Below, in pieces: positions 24,201 to 36,957 of a DNA stretch of 64,000 nucleotides. The notes below the pieces were generated by a model. The model worked only from the letters and a program-made list of their open reading frames with translations, made no database searches and was not told the origin of the DNA. The position numbers and the translations under genes were made by a program. Numbering within the stretch: position 1 is the first letter of the stretch; the number at the start of each line of letters is the position of its first letter. This DNA is from Mugil cephalus (taxonomy: Eukaryota > Chordata > Actinopteri > Mugiliformes > Mugilidae): contig NC_061776.1 in assembly GCF_022458985.1 (NCBI RefSeq), positions 11,240,591-11,304,590 on the forward strand. The letters are read 5' to 3'.

Positions 24201-27200
24201 CCACAGCCTTCGAGGCTAAATATAGAGACACAGAAAGGCAGTGATTAGCGCCGGCCTCGGTATCAAAACGTGTTGTCATCAATCAGCATAAAACGCTTTG
24301 CATTAAAGTTTAATGTCTAGTGAATTAATTCATGAATGATACGGGCGTTAGATGAAGTAAATGTGCTAACATTAATAGAGCAGTAATTAATTTTCTCCCC
24401 CCTCAGAGGCAGCGGTAACTAGACATTATATATATTAGGTGAATGTGTTGCTCATTTGCAGCAGTTAGAGACTAACATCACATTTACCTCTGGAGAGTAA
24501 TATCTGTTTAGCTGCAGAACCCAGTGTCCCCTCTGAAAACTAAATTACGCTCTGAGAGCAGAGCGTGAACTGTAACTCTGGAGAGCTGAGAACAATGAGC
24601 TGACACAAATTATAAGGTTGAAACAAGCCAAAGATTAATGTGAGATGCCTCTGCAGGAGGAACAGTTTTTTTTTTTTTTTTTTTAACAATAACTCCCTTC
24701 ATTTAGAAGTCCTACTTTAGGGAGCGGTTGTCAGGTCATATGATGGTGATGGTGATGAGAGGAATAGCTGACCTCAGCAGTCATGCCCTGTGCCACCCTC
24801 AACTACTGAGTAAACATCACTTCCCAAAACTGACAAGCTGTGCCACAGAACAGGACAAATATAAATACTGTGGGGGGGGAGCGGCAGCTCTGCAAACTGC
24901 AGCAGAAACATTTGTTGTGTGCGACAGCGACAGCTCTTCAGCGACGTGGCAACACCGGAGGCAGTGATGCAACGCGCGGCTGGTTTCACTTACGGTGATA
25001 AAAATCAAACGCACCATCTGCCCAGTAAAAAAACACAACTGTCTGGTCTGCGTTCTGCTGAGCACTCACCGACGAAGTAGTCGACTCGATGGCCAATCAT
25101 GTTCGTGGACTTGGTGGGGCAGTTGAACCGGAGGTACTTCGCCACCGCCTTCTCCTCCTTGGTGGGCTCGCTCACCTCCTGCACGATCGGGCAAACACAC
25201 ACAGAGACAAGCATCGGTCGGTGAAGTCCTCTCATCTGGTGACGTTTATGCTTTACCGTTTATACGGCTCGGCCACAACGTTAAAACCACAGAGAGGAGA
25301 AGGAAATAACTCTGACCATCCCGGGATAATTTAATGTTCCGGTGGGAAACTTTTGGGCCTGGCATTCGTCTGGAAAATATTTTTGCCACTGAGTTGTTTT
25401 TTAGCAATATTTGGTGTTAGACCATTTGACATCACACCATCTTTTTAAAACTAAAACTATGAATATACACATCAGCCACAACATTAAAACCATTGTCAGG
25501 AGAAGTAAATTTCACCATCTTGTGACAATACAGAGTTCTGCTGGAAAACGTTTGGACCTGGCATTCATGGTGATGTTACTTAGACATGTAGCACCCAACC
25601 AGACCACAAGCACAAGGTGTTGACCTGTCCTCCAAATTCACAAGACCTCAAACTGATCAAATATCTGTGGGGTGAACTGGAACAAGCCTGATCCACAGAG
25701 ACCCCTCCCTTCAACCCTACAGGACCCAAAGGCCCCCACTAACATCATCCTGTTGCCAGACACCAGGACGCCCCCGGGACAAGGCCCGTGTCCATTCTCT
25801 GATGAGTCACAAAAGTTTGGGGAGACCGTGACAATATTAGGCGGGCGGTCATAATGTTATGCCTGATCGGTGTATACTGGCTTTACTCAAATAAGTCTAC
25901 CACACATTTTAAAAAAGAAAAGTAATATTAGTACGGATCAACTGAACAGTGCGGGGGCCAATCGAACGTGACTAAACATGTCTGCAAATACTTTACAGTG
26001 CTGCCAGTTTTTTTTTTTTTTTTTTTGTAATAGGAGCCAATATACTTTGTACTAATTTACTTTTATCTATTTTGCACAACGAAGGCGGCTCTACTGAAAG
26101 GACCAGACTGGAGGCAGGTACATTTGTACTAATATACTGCAGAGTCATTCAAGCGCCAAACCTATCGGGTTACGTTGGTTTGATTTTTATTGCACCTAAT
26201 TATTTTTTAAAAATTGGATTGGGACATGGATGACATTTTGGTGAGAAAAAACTTGACAGAGCATCTCTGATCTGAAGCGATGTTGGCGTCTTCGACACTG
26301 AACTTCAGAGAAACACTAATAAAGATATTATATTGGCCATCTTCACTAGAGGGAAGATAAAAAAAATGTTTGTCTACGTGGCAAAAGCAGCTATATAAAG
26401 TGCAGACAAAGAGTCCTCTAACTCTTCCCTCTAACAGTCTGCTGCCCATTATCAACACATTGAGATTCTGTGTGGCTTCATCCAGTCGACCTGGCTCTGG
26501 CCCGCAGCACAATGAAGACGGAGCCAATCAAACGAGCCTTTGTTTAAAGAAGCAGGTATCAGTCACACAGCTCGGTTACACAAGACCACTAAACGGAAAG
26601 CCCCCCTGTCGCTGTCCATGCGATCTACCTGTCTTGATTGCTGAAGGATTAACTGCGCAGGACCTTTAAATCTACAGTCCTCTGCAAAAAAAAAAAAAAA
26701 ATGGAAAACCCGCAGCAAACAAACTGCTCTCTGTTAAAGCCACGAGTCCAGAGCACCTGCTGCCATCGCAGTTCTCCTTGAGGTTTTCGTGCACAGGTGA
26801 GTCACTTATAGCTTTGTTTCCACATCAGAGGAACAGCTTCCATAGAGACTACCTCTGTTCTGACCCCACTTCCTCGCCCATTTCTTTGTGCTTTGCAGAA
26901 AAGCTCGGACAGCTGGAACCTGGAGGCAACCATCTGCTCGGTAAATTTCTGCCCGTTAGATGCGACGGACCTCGCTGATGCAGGATGACCACCTCGTGCG
27001 TCGTTGCTGCGCTCACACTTACCACGTTGTGAGAGTTTTACATGAAACCGACGCTTCTGAATCAGTCTCACCTCTCACCGTGTATTCACTACCAAACTAA
27101 CTTAGGTAGTGAAAAATGCTCTGTTGCTTTCCTTCAGCGCATACTAATTACTTTCTATAACATTTCACTCATTGCAAAATTGAATCTGCAATCTGAATTT

Positions 27201-29325
27201 AAAAATTACAAACCCCGAGACAAAGTTTTCAAAAGAAAACGTTTCGGCATCGACTGCCACACGTTTGCCCTTCAGGGTTGGAAAATTATGTTTGGATAAT
27301 CAATAATCATGTCACAAAATGAAACAACTCTAGTGTAATAACGCATGGCGATCTGAGGAGGCTTCTGAGTTGTTATGCAAACTCAAGCATGCAAAGAGCT
27401 GCAGGAACACGTCAGTAAAGCAAACACACATGCAACAGCGCTGAAACATTTCCTTCCCGTACGCAGGATTTAAAATTTCATTTGCGCTGATTAAAACTCA
27501 AGATCGGCCTGGAAGCTCTAGACCGACATGTGTTTCTGATAATGTTTAGTCCAGCTTCATTGATTTAAGGCGTAAATGTTGAATCAGGCTGTTGGTTCAC
27601 TGTGTACATTCACGCAACAGCTTCAGGCTTGTTTCAATATTTAAATGGTATACGTAAAAGAATAAAACACACAAAGGGACGACATCAACACAGGCGACAA
27701 CTGTTTCGTAATGTAGGGAGTTTGCTGGTTAATGGTGGCTCATAAATGACATAACAGTATGTGTTGCAATTAAACTGAACTTAAACACACACTTGGCACA
27801 CGGAGTAAAAACATGGACATGATGGGTTTGCTTGTAGTGCAACATAAACTCTGCTGTTACACAAATTAAGTAGCAAAATATTAAAAAAAATTCTTAATAT
27901 GAGGTTATGTGAGGTAATACGTGGTTTGTGTTCCTGTTATTTGGAAAACCCTATTATAATCAGTAGGTTTAATTTATGACATGCACATTACATCCTTCAA
28001 AATGATCCAACATAAACTGAACATATTAAAACGCATTGATTTTCAATAGAGGGCCTAATGAACTGTAAAGTGTGTGTGTGTATCACCACATTGGCCTTAG
28101 AAAATTCCACACATTCAGTCATTTACAATTTCAGCACATTGGACGGAAAACTGTTCAGCTTACGCCACAACTTTGGCTGCGTCCAAATTCCAGGTTACAT
28201 ACAGACTGGGTAGATACAGTGTGACAACTGACATACACAAGTGTTTTATGCTACCAGGAAATTATACAATACTCGCACTGCTTGATGCCAATCAAACTGC
28301 AGCTTAAAAACTGCTACAGCAAAGAAAGCGAAAATGTCACAGACATAGCCTCATCTTTCAACATCACAGGTCCAATAATGCGTTGTTTTTTTTTTTTGTT
28401 AAGCAATACTGGTATTTTGAGTATTTGTTCTGTGTCTTGTCCGATGCGATCAAAAAAAAAAAGCATCAAAATTAAAACTGGATCAGACTGGGCCTTAGCT
28501 ACTGTCTGAACAAAAACCAGGAGCACACAATGAATCTGGCACATACACACATTCAGCTTCAAACAAGAGTCTGACTGTCTTATTGGGCTGAGTTTCGACC
28601 ACTAGTGTCTAGCTATGAAGGCTAAAAACGCATCAGAAAGTGTATTATCGTTTTGGCTAAAGTTTGGGATCCACACATCAAACAATTAAGACTGTTGTTT
28701 TGATTTATAAGAATATATATATTGGAGAGAAACACAAGTCGAAGGGACCTGTAACCACTTCATAAACTGTTGCTTTGCCCGAAACCTAAATTCCCGCTGG
28801 CACAGTGCATTGGCTACTAAAAGCCCTGGGATTTATATCGCAGATGATGCAGTGTGGACTCATTAATTAAATTCCCTCAGATTGCCACACGTTATGTAAA
28901 CACGTCTGAGTGAAGCTGACGCAGCTTAGCCACCAAACCTTCACAGCACATCAAGATGAACACTTAAAAAAATAAATGACAAAAGAAATAACTCAGTAGA
29001 AAAATATTACAACGCTGGCATATGCTCTTAACCGATTTTGGGTGCTGCTTGTAGTTAAGCCAATAATTAGGTCGGAAAGGAGTTACTCAGATGCAAATAG
29101 TGGACATTTGTTTTCCCTAGCCAGCTAATGCTAATGCTAACTACCGTTAGCCTTCATCTGCCGCGTGTTAACGGCTCCATACGCGGATGCCGCCGTTAAG
29201 AAACATCCGGCATCAGGGCTTGTTTTTTTTATTTATCTCCCTTCGACTTGCAGGGCGAGTATTTCTCCCACTATATTCAGTGATGTTACCTGGACCCGTC
29301 TCTTGTGCCTCCTGCGCTCCGCCAT
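21266..29325 (-). CDS. sec62: Translocation protein SEC62, 8 exons, 425 aa
   Basis: ER membrane subunit of the SEC61/SEC62/SEC63 translocon, needed for post-translational import of small precursors, and an ER-phagy receptor. Exons in transcript order: 29325-29290, 25178-25070, 24215-24110, 22905-22698, 22325-22230, 22142-22082, 21999-21880, 21807-21266; total 1,278 nt, all GT-AG. The start MAERRRHKRRVQ and the cytosolic domain (KYLRFNCPTKSTNM, DCLLDSKWAKAKKGEEALFT) match human SEC62 nearly residue for residue. A lysine/glutamate-rich linker (about 95-165) follows, then EPHEDQLFLDGNEVYVWIYD. Transmembrane segments are at about 198-220 and 226-257, then GGRHHFWFLPNLTADVGFID. The acidic cytosolic tail (about 300-425) holds two long Glu runs and the LC3-interacting motif NDFEMI (F382-I385). 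Human SEC62 is 399 aa; the excess lies in the low-complexity parts. Confidence 0.97.
22950..23055. mobile_element. Repeat fragment in sec62 intron 3
   Basis: AGAAGCTCCTCGGATAAGTG, GGCGAAACGTCTTCAAGACA and AAGAAGTCCAGTTGCCCTTA follow one another, the wording of a common teleost interspersed repeat. A related, more decayed copy lies in a nadk intron near 15,235-15,335 (CTGATGAAGCAACAAAACGT, CTACAAGCCCAGTTGCC). Confidence 0.5.
23395..23855 (+). mobile_element. hAT-type (BED-finger) DNA transposon remnant
   Basis: In sec62 intron 3. Reading 23587-23640 on the plus strand gives TTCNLVVRHLMTKHNIKY followed by a stop. The NL-x-RHLMTKH pattern is the second half of the BED zinc finger found at the start of hAT transposases. 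Around it lie A/T-rich blocks with CGATAAG and ATCGAT motifs, and the right side ends TCTTATCGGTGCACATCCCC, typical of hAT subterminal sequence. The catalytic part is missing and no matching left end was found, so this is a short deletion derivative. Confidence 0.65.
25258..25375 (+). mobile_element. Left-end copy of a Tc1-derived MITE
   Basis: In sec62 intron 1. CGGCCACAACGTTAAAACCA, then GGAAATAACTCTGACCATC and GGTGGGAAACTTTTGGGCCT GGCATTC in register with the element at 25464-25876, but stopping after about 118 bp. It shares the same internal deletion as that neighbour, so both derive from one non-autonomous family. Confidence 0.7.
25464..25876 (+). mobile_element. Internally deleted Tc1-like transposon (413 bp)
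   Basis: In sec62 intron 1. Ends TATACACATCAGCCACAACA and (inverted) TATACACCGATCAGGCATAA are imperfect inverted repeats starting with TA, as expected of Tc1/mariner. The interior keeps a relic of the transposase C-terminus, TCPPNSQDLKLIKYLWGELE, which corresponds to the PPNSPDLNPIEHLW motif around the last catalytic acidic residue; stops follow at once. The N-terminal DNA-binding part and the first two catalytic residues are deleted. Confidence 0.8.
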
Positions 29326-29362
29326 GATCCTCCAACTCAGCTCCTCCGTACTCCAAATGTAA

Positions 29363-29372
29363 TCTCGCGAGA
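29363..29372. promoter_or_regulatory. TCTCGCGAGA palindrome at the sec62 promoter
   Basis: A perfect copy of the TCTCGCGAGA core-promoter element, 38 bp upstream of the sec62 start codon on the minus strand. In vertebrates this motif marks TATA-less, often bidirectional, housekeeping promoters. No plus-strand gene begins here in this window. The role is inferred from sequence and position. Confidence 0.7.
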
Positions 29373-29900
29373 CTACAAGAATGCCGTTTGCCATGGACCA
29401 AAACTTTTAATTAATTTATTTTTTTCTTCACATGATTGTAGATTGGGAATGATAAATTGAAATATACTGCCTGGTCAAAAAAATAAAATAAAGTAAATCG
29501 TGACCTGGATTTTACTGAGCAAACAGGCACGACATTCTTATTGGATTATTACTTTTTTTTCACTTTTCAATGATACAACATTTTTGGAAATTGCATATTA
29601 ATTTCAAATAAATCTATTTTTTTTTTTTAAATTGTGGCCACCAAATTCCTGATTATTGAAAGTTTTTGTATGCCCCACATAATAGCTGGGGAAATTACAT
29701 AGTTGTGTCAGTTTCATTATTTTATGAACATAAAATTGTTGATTTTGTTTCTTGGTTGTCAGTAGAAAACTCTTTCTTAGCATTTTTCTTAGCCCTGGGG
29801 ACATGATATCTCATCCATGAAGGCTAAAAAAAATCTTAATCCTATTTATCCTTTATCATGATAAAAAAAAAAAAACACACAGTACAGTACAGCTGGTTCC
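29373..29900. other. sec62-samd7 intergenic spacer
   Basis: Short AT-rich gap between the sec62 promoter and the probable 3' end of samd7 (minus strand, upstream gene). No exon was found. A minus-strand AATAAA (TTTATT at about 29914-29919) marks the likely samd7 3' end. Confidence 0.5.
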
Positions 29901-30372
29901 TATATAGAAAAACACTTTATTTACAATCCAACAGATGCAAAAAAAGTATTAAACGTTCAAATGCAAAATACATAAATATTTCATATTTATAAAATATTTC
30001 TAGTAAGATTTTGATGGTGCTTTGATGCTTTTTTTCCAGCCTACAGGAGAAATGACACATAGCAGCTTAAAATAAAATTCAGAGAGCTAGTTAGACAGAG
30101 ACTAAAGTCTGTAATGAAAAGAAGGAGGAATAAGAAAAATGTAGGACTTTCTTAGCATCTCATGATTCAAGATTCACACCATTTTCATGTCACTGTCATT
30201 AAAAAAAATATGTACATATGTGTAAAACGCAAAGGTTTTGCAGACATCTATGTTATAGTAAAAAAGTATCTTCAATGCAGTATAAAAAGAAATCCACTAG
30301 AGTGGCAGCAGCAGTTCAACGGCAGTAGGTGCAGCAGGTGCAGACTGGGTTTGGTTAGTTTAGTCCACATGT

Positions 30373-33300
30373 TCAGGCCGTCTCGCTGCTGGCAGACGGA
30401 GGCGAATTGTTCTCTGCTTCATTGAGGTGCTCGGTGGATTTGAGGACATCGGGATCTCTGGGACTCGCCATCATCTCCTCGCTGTTGCAGTTGACGGGGG
30501 AGCCGATCTCTGACGAGCGGTGCCCGGGCTTCTCCGGCGTGGCCTGCAGGGTGGCGGCAGACAGCGGTAAGTTCATCATGTACAACATGCTGCCCAGACG
30601 TCTGGACACCTGGGGAGGAGTGAAGAGAGCAGACAGACGTTTAGACATCTACAGTGTTGTGGGTTGTTGCGTCAGAGTCTAAAGGAAATTTGGCAGAGAC
30701 AAGAGGAAACACTGAAGTGTGCATGACACAGCTTTCCTTTTCAACATTAAATGGCTGACTCACTAGAAACCCTAAACACCTCACAACTATTGTTTATTTT
30801 ATTACTTTTAAACACAACTGAAATTTTCCTTTTATAACTGAATTGATATAATATATTCAGTGGCCACAGGCTTGAGGAGAGGAAAATGTGTGGAGTAAAC
30901 AAAGACTACAGGTAAAGATTTACATAATAATCCATTATCCCTTTTATTTAAGCCAAACTATCTCATTCATATTACCCTAAAGGTCGCTCTCCCATCACGT
31001 TAATATAAATTTTCAGTTTTGTGTTTCTGTACCTGTGAGCGGATCTTGAGGGCGGGCCCCAGCTTGAGCCCCAGAGTGTCCAGTAGATGCTCCTCTGAGA
31101 GGAGAGGCAGCGTCTCTCCGTCAATCATGTGGTCCTTGAATGTCTGGAGAGAAATCATCTCACGTTTAACACAGTGAAGACGCACAAGAACGACTGTGGA
31201 GGAGTCAAGCACGGAAAGAAAAGAGCCACCCACCTGAGCGTACTCTGCACACGTGGGTATACTGTTGACGAAGTTGTAAACATCATTCACCGTCCACTTC
31301 CTTATGTCCTCAGGCACCTCCTCGCCGTTCAGAAAGAGATTTGGAGGACCTTGAAAACATCAGTGCATGCGAGTTAATTCAAATCCAACAGAGCGATTTC
31401 ACGGTTTTGGTTGCCGTTGTTAACTTTCATAATGTACTCCCCAAACTCACCAGGTGGAAGAAAACCGTTTCCAGGGACTGGGAACATGTAAGGCATCCCT
31501 GCGAGGGCTCCACCGGCGGAAGGATACATGAATTTCTCCTGGAAAGCTGAACACTGGCTGGATATGTCTTTTTCATTTCCACCGTTGTTGGCCACATCTG
31601 AACATCCATCTTGACTGTTCACGCAGGCTTTACGAAGGCCGGGCTCCCCCTCTTTGAAGTTCTTCCTGCTTCCCGCGGCGTGGTCAGAGTCTATTTTGTT
31701 TTGATGGTGCGCCTTAGTGGGAACACACTCCTCCCCAATGTCCCCCTTCGGTTCCTCCTTCTCCTCCCCCGATGTGGCCCCTGGGCTCTGCTCTACACTT
31801 TTATCTTCGGTTTGGCCCTTCAGGTTGGACACGTGGCTCTCTGCGCTCTTGTGGGTGGTTGGCCTCCTGCCGGCCCTGCGTCCCCTCTCTCTGTGCAGAG
31901 TGCTGATTGGCGGGTAAGGGCTGGCGGACATGAGTATACTGTTGGAGTGCAGTTCGTCCAGGGTGGGTCTGTGGACAAAGACGTCGTGGCCGTCCGGCAT
32001 GCGCTGGCGACCTCTGAACACCATGGGGTTGGAAGGGTACGACAAAGGATTCTCAATTCCCATCAGTCCTTTCTGGTGAGCGTTCTCCAGCTCCTTCTGG
32101 TGCAGGATGGCGTTCATCTCCATCCTGAAAAGGACACAAATATTTTAAATATGTATATATATTTTTTAATCTGATGCAATGTGGATGGAATGTTTTTGTG
32201 TGATGCTTGTCATAGTCCGTAACAGCTAATTACCTGGCTATATTTTGCTTGTGAATGAGCTCCTGTCGACGGGCAACTGTTTCCATGGGCTCTGAGGGCA
32301 AGAAGCCATAGCCAGCTAAGAAAGAGAAAGAGAGACATGCTGTTAATGCTGATCCTTGTACTGTTTAGCTATTGAATCCTTTCTGGGAATTCTCTAGGGC
32401 ACAAGTCTTCAACAGGGGGCTCGTTACCCCTTAGGGGTCCGAGGAGGCACCTCAGGGGGGTCATAATCTTTGGTTGATTAGACATTTTTCATATATTTTC
32501 TTTAAATTTTCCCCCACAAATTTAAATTTCTTTAGATACACATTAGGGATAAGGGACAGCTTAATACTGAATGCAAAATGATAATGATGTATATTTATAA
32601 ATAGCACAAGGCCGAGTTTAACATAGAACAGTAGTTTGGTGTCAGTTTCGGGTCAGTTTGGGGGGGTCCTTGGGCTGAAAAACATTGAAGACCTCTACTC
32701 TAGGGGCATGCTCACCTGGGCCAGGTAAGCCTCTTCCAGACATGACATTGGCGTGAGGGGGTAAAGGTGGACCAAGGTGAGGTCCCATGTGCATCTGCCT
32801 GCCATCAGCAGCTACCATCTCAGAGGGGGGAACCAACTCCCTGGCAAGAGAAAAGTTAAGATAATTCACTGGACGTTCACAAACACATAATCTAATATTA
32901 TAAAATTAGATTAAATTACTCATTTTAATATTTTCTGGGAAGCTGATGACCAAAGTAGATTCTGGCCTTAAATATGCCAATTGTGCAAAAGTAACATATT
33001 AGCATCAGACTTTCCACTGCTACTTCCAGAGCTATTGTTTTCAGTTCTGAATGTGGATTCAGGTACAGACCTCTCCATGAAGCGAGGGTCGAACTGTGTG
33101 TGGACTCCCTGTAACCTCTGCTGCCCCTGCGCGAGGATCTGTGGAGCCATGGCCATCTGGTTCCTCATTATCAGCTCCTGCCTCTGCCTGAGCTCTGCAA
33201 GAGGAGAGAGAAGAAAAAAAAAAGAACCACAGGTCACCTGGAGGCCACTTTAGCCAGAACCAGCTGGAACATGCACTGACTGCTAAGGCTGGAGCACCAC

Positions 33301-33580
33301 TGGAGTCGTCCACAGAAATCAATTCATGGCCCGGTGTAAGGTCACAAAGTTAGTTTAACCCATCTAAGGCTCCAGATTTGGACCAAACCCATTCAATGTG
33401 GGCATTACATTTGTTTATTTTTACGTTTTCTTGGATTCCCGCCACAGTTTCTATCACTCAGCATCCTCTGGTCTCACCTCCAGCCGACATGCCGTTGACC
33501 AGTCGGTACCAGTGCTTCTCATCCAAGGTCCCCTGCTCTCCCAGTGCCGTCATCTTCCTCAGCTGCTCCCGTGGGGTCAT
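30373..33580 (-). CDS. samd7: Sterile alpha motif protein SAMD7, 8 exons, 523 aa from the chosen start
   Basis: Polycomb-associated SAM-domain repressor that keeps photoreceptor gene expression in order in the retina. Exons in transcript order: 33580-33478, 33194-33071, 32840-32716, 32315-32234, 32124-31451, 31349-31234, 31143-31033, 30609-30373; total 1,572 nt, all GT-AG. Conserved blocks: TQFDPRFMERELVPP (about 66-80), GYGFLPSEPMETVARRQELI (about 119-138), MEMNAILHQKELENAHQKGL (146 onward), and the SAM domain at about 383-450 (RKWTVNDVYNFVNSIP, IDGETLPLLSEEHLLDTLGL, LGPALKIRSQV). A charged, probably disordered stretch of exon 5 lies between. The frame stays open upstream of ATG 33580 to an acceptor at 33605, so an earlier start through the exon at 36958-36990 is possible. 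The paralogue SAMD11 is the alternative; the QKGL...FRGR block and the adjacency to sec62 favour SAMD7. Confidence 0.9.
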
Positions 33581-33604
33581 GACACGCCTTTGACGTCCAC
33601 GTGA

Positions 33605-36600
33605 ATACTGTTAATAGAAACCAAGGACTGGATTTATATGAAGTGAAAAATGTAATTTGACACACCAGTGGAGATACGGGCTACTTGGAAAAGCGTGTGA
33701 TGTTATATTTAGAGTTTAAATATAACCGGTATATTGAAAACTTGACACGCTGCGTATTTTTTTGTAATTCCCTCTCACTGCCACTAGAGTGCAGCACTTA
33801 CTTGACATTAAAGGAGCATGTAATTAGCTCAGTGTGCATGGTAAAGTTCTTGCATAAAATGCATAAAATGTCACATGCCAAATGGTGAACCTCACATTTC
33901 TAACTGATGCAATATCTTCTTAGGGACACTTGTGTGTGATCCATTCATGCACATCACAAACCATAACCTCTAACCTTTATTTTCACCTTTCCCATAACCC
34001 CCAAACCTCACCGTGATGCACAATAATCCTGCACCTGTAAATCCTAACCATCTGCGAGCACCTGCAAAATTAGCCCCTGAATGGAAATGATTTAACCTTC
34101 GTCTTTTGGGATACTTGGTATTGCCACAAAGGGACACACACTTGCACGCTCACACCACGTGCCCACATTGTTCTTGGCTGAGCCAGCAGCTTGTGTACAG
34201 ACACACAATCGATTTAGGACACCTCCAATTAGCCTTCTACAGTGCAGAAATCCCATTACAAAATATGATACTGTAAACGACAGCATGATAATCCAGTTCT
34301 GTTAATCCAGGGCGAGCGTGCCACATTCATCTGAAAGCATGAATATTAATGCCCATCGCACAGATCTTCACCAGCCGCCACTCTGCATGATTTTAGCTCG
34401 TGCTGATTAAAATTGATTGATATTTCTGTCAGAATAAAGGACATTTGTGAAGAGTTCACGCGTGCTCGGTTCTATTTCCGCCGTCCCCTCCCCCAGGCAA
34501 ATGCTGCCATAAGATTTGCCCCGAGGCCTTGTGCATTATCCGCAGTCCTTCTAGTTCCCTCCGAAGCCCATCTAATCTGAGGGCTGTAATCCTCCTGTTA
34601 GCCCTGCAACAGTCTGCTGCCTACATCTGCTGACCTGCCTGCAGTCCGCCCCGCTGGCAAGTCCAACCCCCCATCCCCACCTTCCCAGGCCCCTGCTACC
34701 CCCAGGATCCTATTAGCTAAGTCCTGGCTATACAGCACTTTAAAGGGATGTGTTGGAGGTAATCCGCACGTTTAGAGTTTTACCCTCAGCAAACCTTGCC
34801 TGTAAGCATCCCGGACAATACACCCTAAGTGCTAAGCCTATTAGCCTCCATTAGCTTCCAGGATGTCCTAAAAACACCTTGGGGATAAATCTGGTGGATG
34901 CAATCGGTTTATGTGGAGCTATGTGGCGCCGACAAACACACCCTCTGCTTACTTCTCTGCCAATGTCACAACAGCTAACATCAGCAAACGAGAAAAAAAA
35001 CGTATTTCAAAATTTACGTCCTTCTAATTCCCAAGTGGGCACTAAGCTCCAGGCCTCGGGCCTTTGTGCAGTGTGTTATCGCATTTACATACTTTTAGCT
35101 GGGTGTTACCGATTTACACATTCAAACTGTACTCGATACAGTAAACAACTTTTTTTTTTTTTTTTTTAAGCCTTGAAATTTGAGTGGTTGAACAGTTCAT
35201 GAATAAATCTCTGTGGTAAATCAGTCAGGATGTCAAGCAAAGTTTGAACCCCGTGAATCTGAAATTGCATTGGAAAGTATTTGCAGAAAGTAGCGCACTA
35301 GAAAGTAGTTTCTAGTGCTATTACATTTAAATCGCAGAGGTGCAATCATCTACTTTTCAATAGATGCCCAGCGATCTTTGACCAACGCAGAAGGTTGATT
35401 AAACCACTTACAGCTACTTAAAGAATCCTCAGTGAAAACACTTACATGCATGTGAAAATACAAGTGTGCAGGAAAAATATTCAGTTTTCTTTCTGTATTT
35501 TTTTTATTTTTTGCTGGAAATGACGCATGCGATGGTTCTTTTTGTAAAATTTAGTCCTATTGCAGCATTTTATAATGTCGGTTCAGTTCATTTAGCTTGT
35601 TTAATTCAACAGCCTTAAAGTGAGTCAGTTTTACTCAGACGGTCACATTTCTAACTGAAGATCAACTTGTGCTAAGACCACTTTGAATTCCTGCATATCT
35701 CTGGGAAATCCTTGGATATTATTCTGAACTGTATTTATTGTGCATCATCCAGACGGTTTAAAAAAGACTGTCAGAATTCTGGAAATACCTTCAGAGTCAT
35801 TTTATCATTTACAGCATTAGCGGATCAGTGCACTGAATGCAATTTTAACACCTCAACGGTGCAAACATCACTTTTTTGAAGGGATCCTTCGTAACGCCTT
35901 TTCAAAACACCAAACACTTTGATAATGTTTAGTCTCTTAAGTGCAGCCTCAGACCCGGAGATGCTGCTGTGACACATGTTCAAACCTCACACAGTTCGCA
36001 GCTGGCGGTTTAAAAAGCCTCATATGTGAATCTTGAGCAGTTCTGACATTTTTGTGAGTGAAACTGTTCGGCAAAAGGTGAACTAGGAGAGCTCCTGTCA
36101 TATTTGTTAACGAGCAGAGGCCGCACCGCAGCTGCCAAATCCGGGGATTGGTCTCCTTGGATTTTCTGTTGCCTGGTTAATCTCATTACAAGAATGAATT
36201 AAAGGGAAAAATTGCTGACAACTTAGATGGGGCCCTGAGGAGGTCATATCAGACAAGACAGAAGTATTGTCTAGCCTTTCCTAATCCCCTTCGCACAACA
36301 CACCCGGGCTAAAGCCATGCATATTCTGTCATTTGCATGAGGCAGATTAGATTTCATGAGACTTGTACAGTAAGGGGCGAACTGCAGGTAGTGTTCATTT
36401 GAGAATTACTCGTAGTCATACGCTCACATCACAAAATGCTGACCGCAATTATGAATACAAAGCATAACGTGAAAAAATAAAATTGCATAAATATTTGCAG
36501 CTGAAAAAGAAAAAACTGTATCAAATGTATTTTAGCAGCATTTTCACTTCACTTCACTTCACGAAACTGTCATTTGCAGAACTTGAGTTAATTAGTAGGT

Positions 36601-36957
36601 CAATTAGATGGATTTCACGATACTCCTGTAATCGCATTGGCCTTTAGTTTAATCACTGACTGAGGCATTAGTAGCCTTTTATAGAGTTCACTGCTCACAC
36701 TACTCAAATTAAGGTTTACCATGTAAACATTTTGCACTTTCAGTTAATTGCGGTGCACGTTTCTCACATTTTCCTTTGATCTAAAAGCTTGTTAATCTAA
36801 AATTTAATCAAAAATGAAACAGTTAATGGGCACCATTGTTGCTGCAGATAATGCAGATTTGATTTGATTTAAAATGCAAGTGCAACAAGTCAGACACAGG
36901 GAGAAGCACAGGAAAAATTAAAAGAAACACTGAAAGATGATTGTTTCATTGACTTAC
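33605..36957. other. Probable first intron of samd7
   Basis: 3.35 kb with no coding exon recognised. Much of it is free of repeats and has mixed base composition, notably 34,370-34,800 and 36,110-36,370. It contains TAATCC motifs at 34289, 34303, 34587, 34760 and 36282, and an ATTTGCAT octamer near 36,341. A (CACTT)n tract lies at about 36,545-36,562. Confidence 0.5.

Noticed and set aside
31611-32174. 187-codon plus-strand open frame
   Set aside because: It is the antisense of samd7 exon 5, which matches SAMD7 and has correct splice sites.
33478-33580. Calling the gene samd11 instead of samd7
   Set aside because: GYGFLP and the SAM domain fit both, but the QKGL to FRGR block resembles SAMD7 and sec62 is adjacent, as in other vertebrates. 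Not fully excluded.
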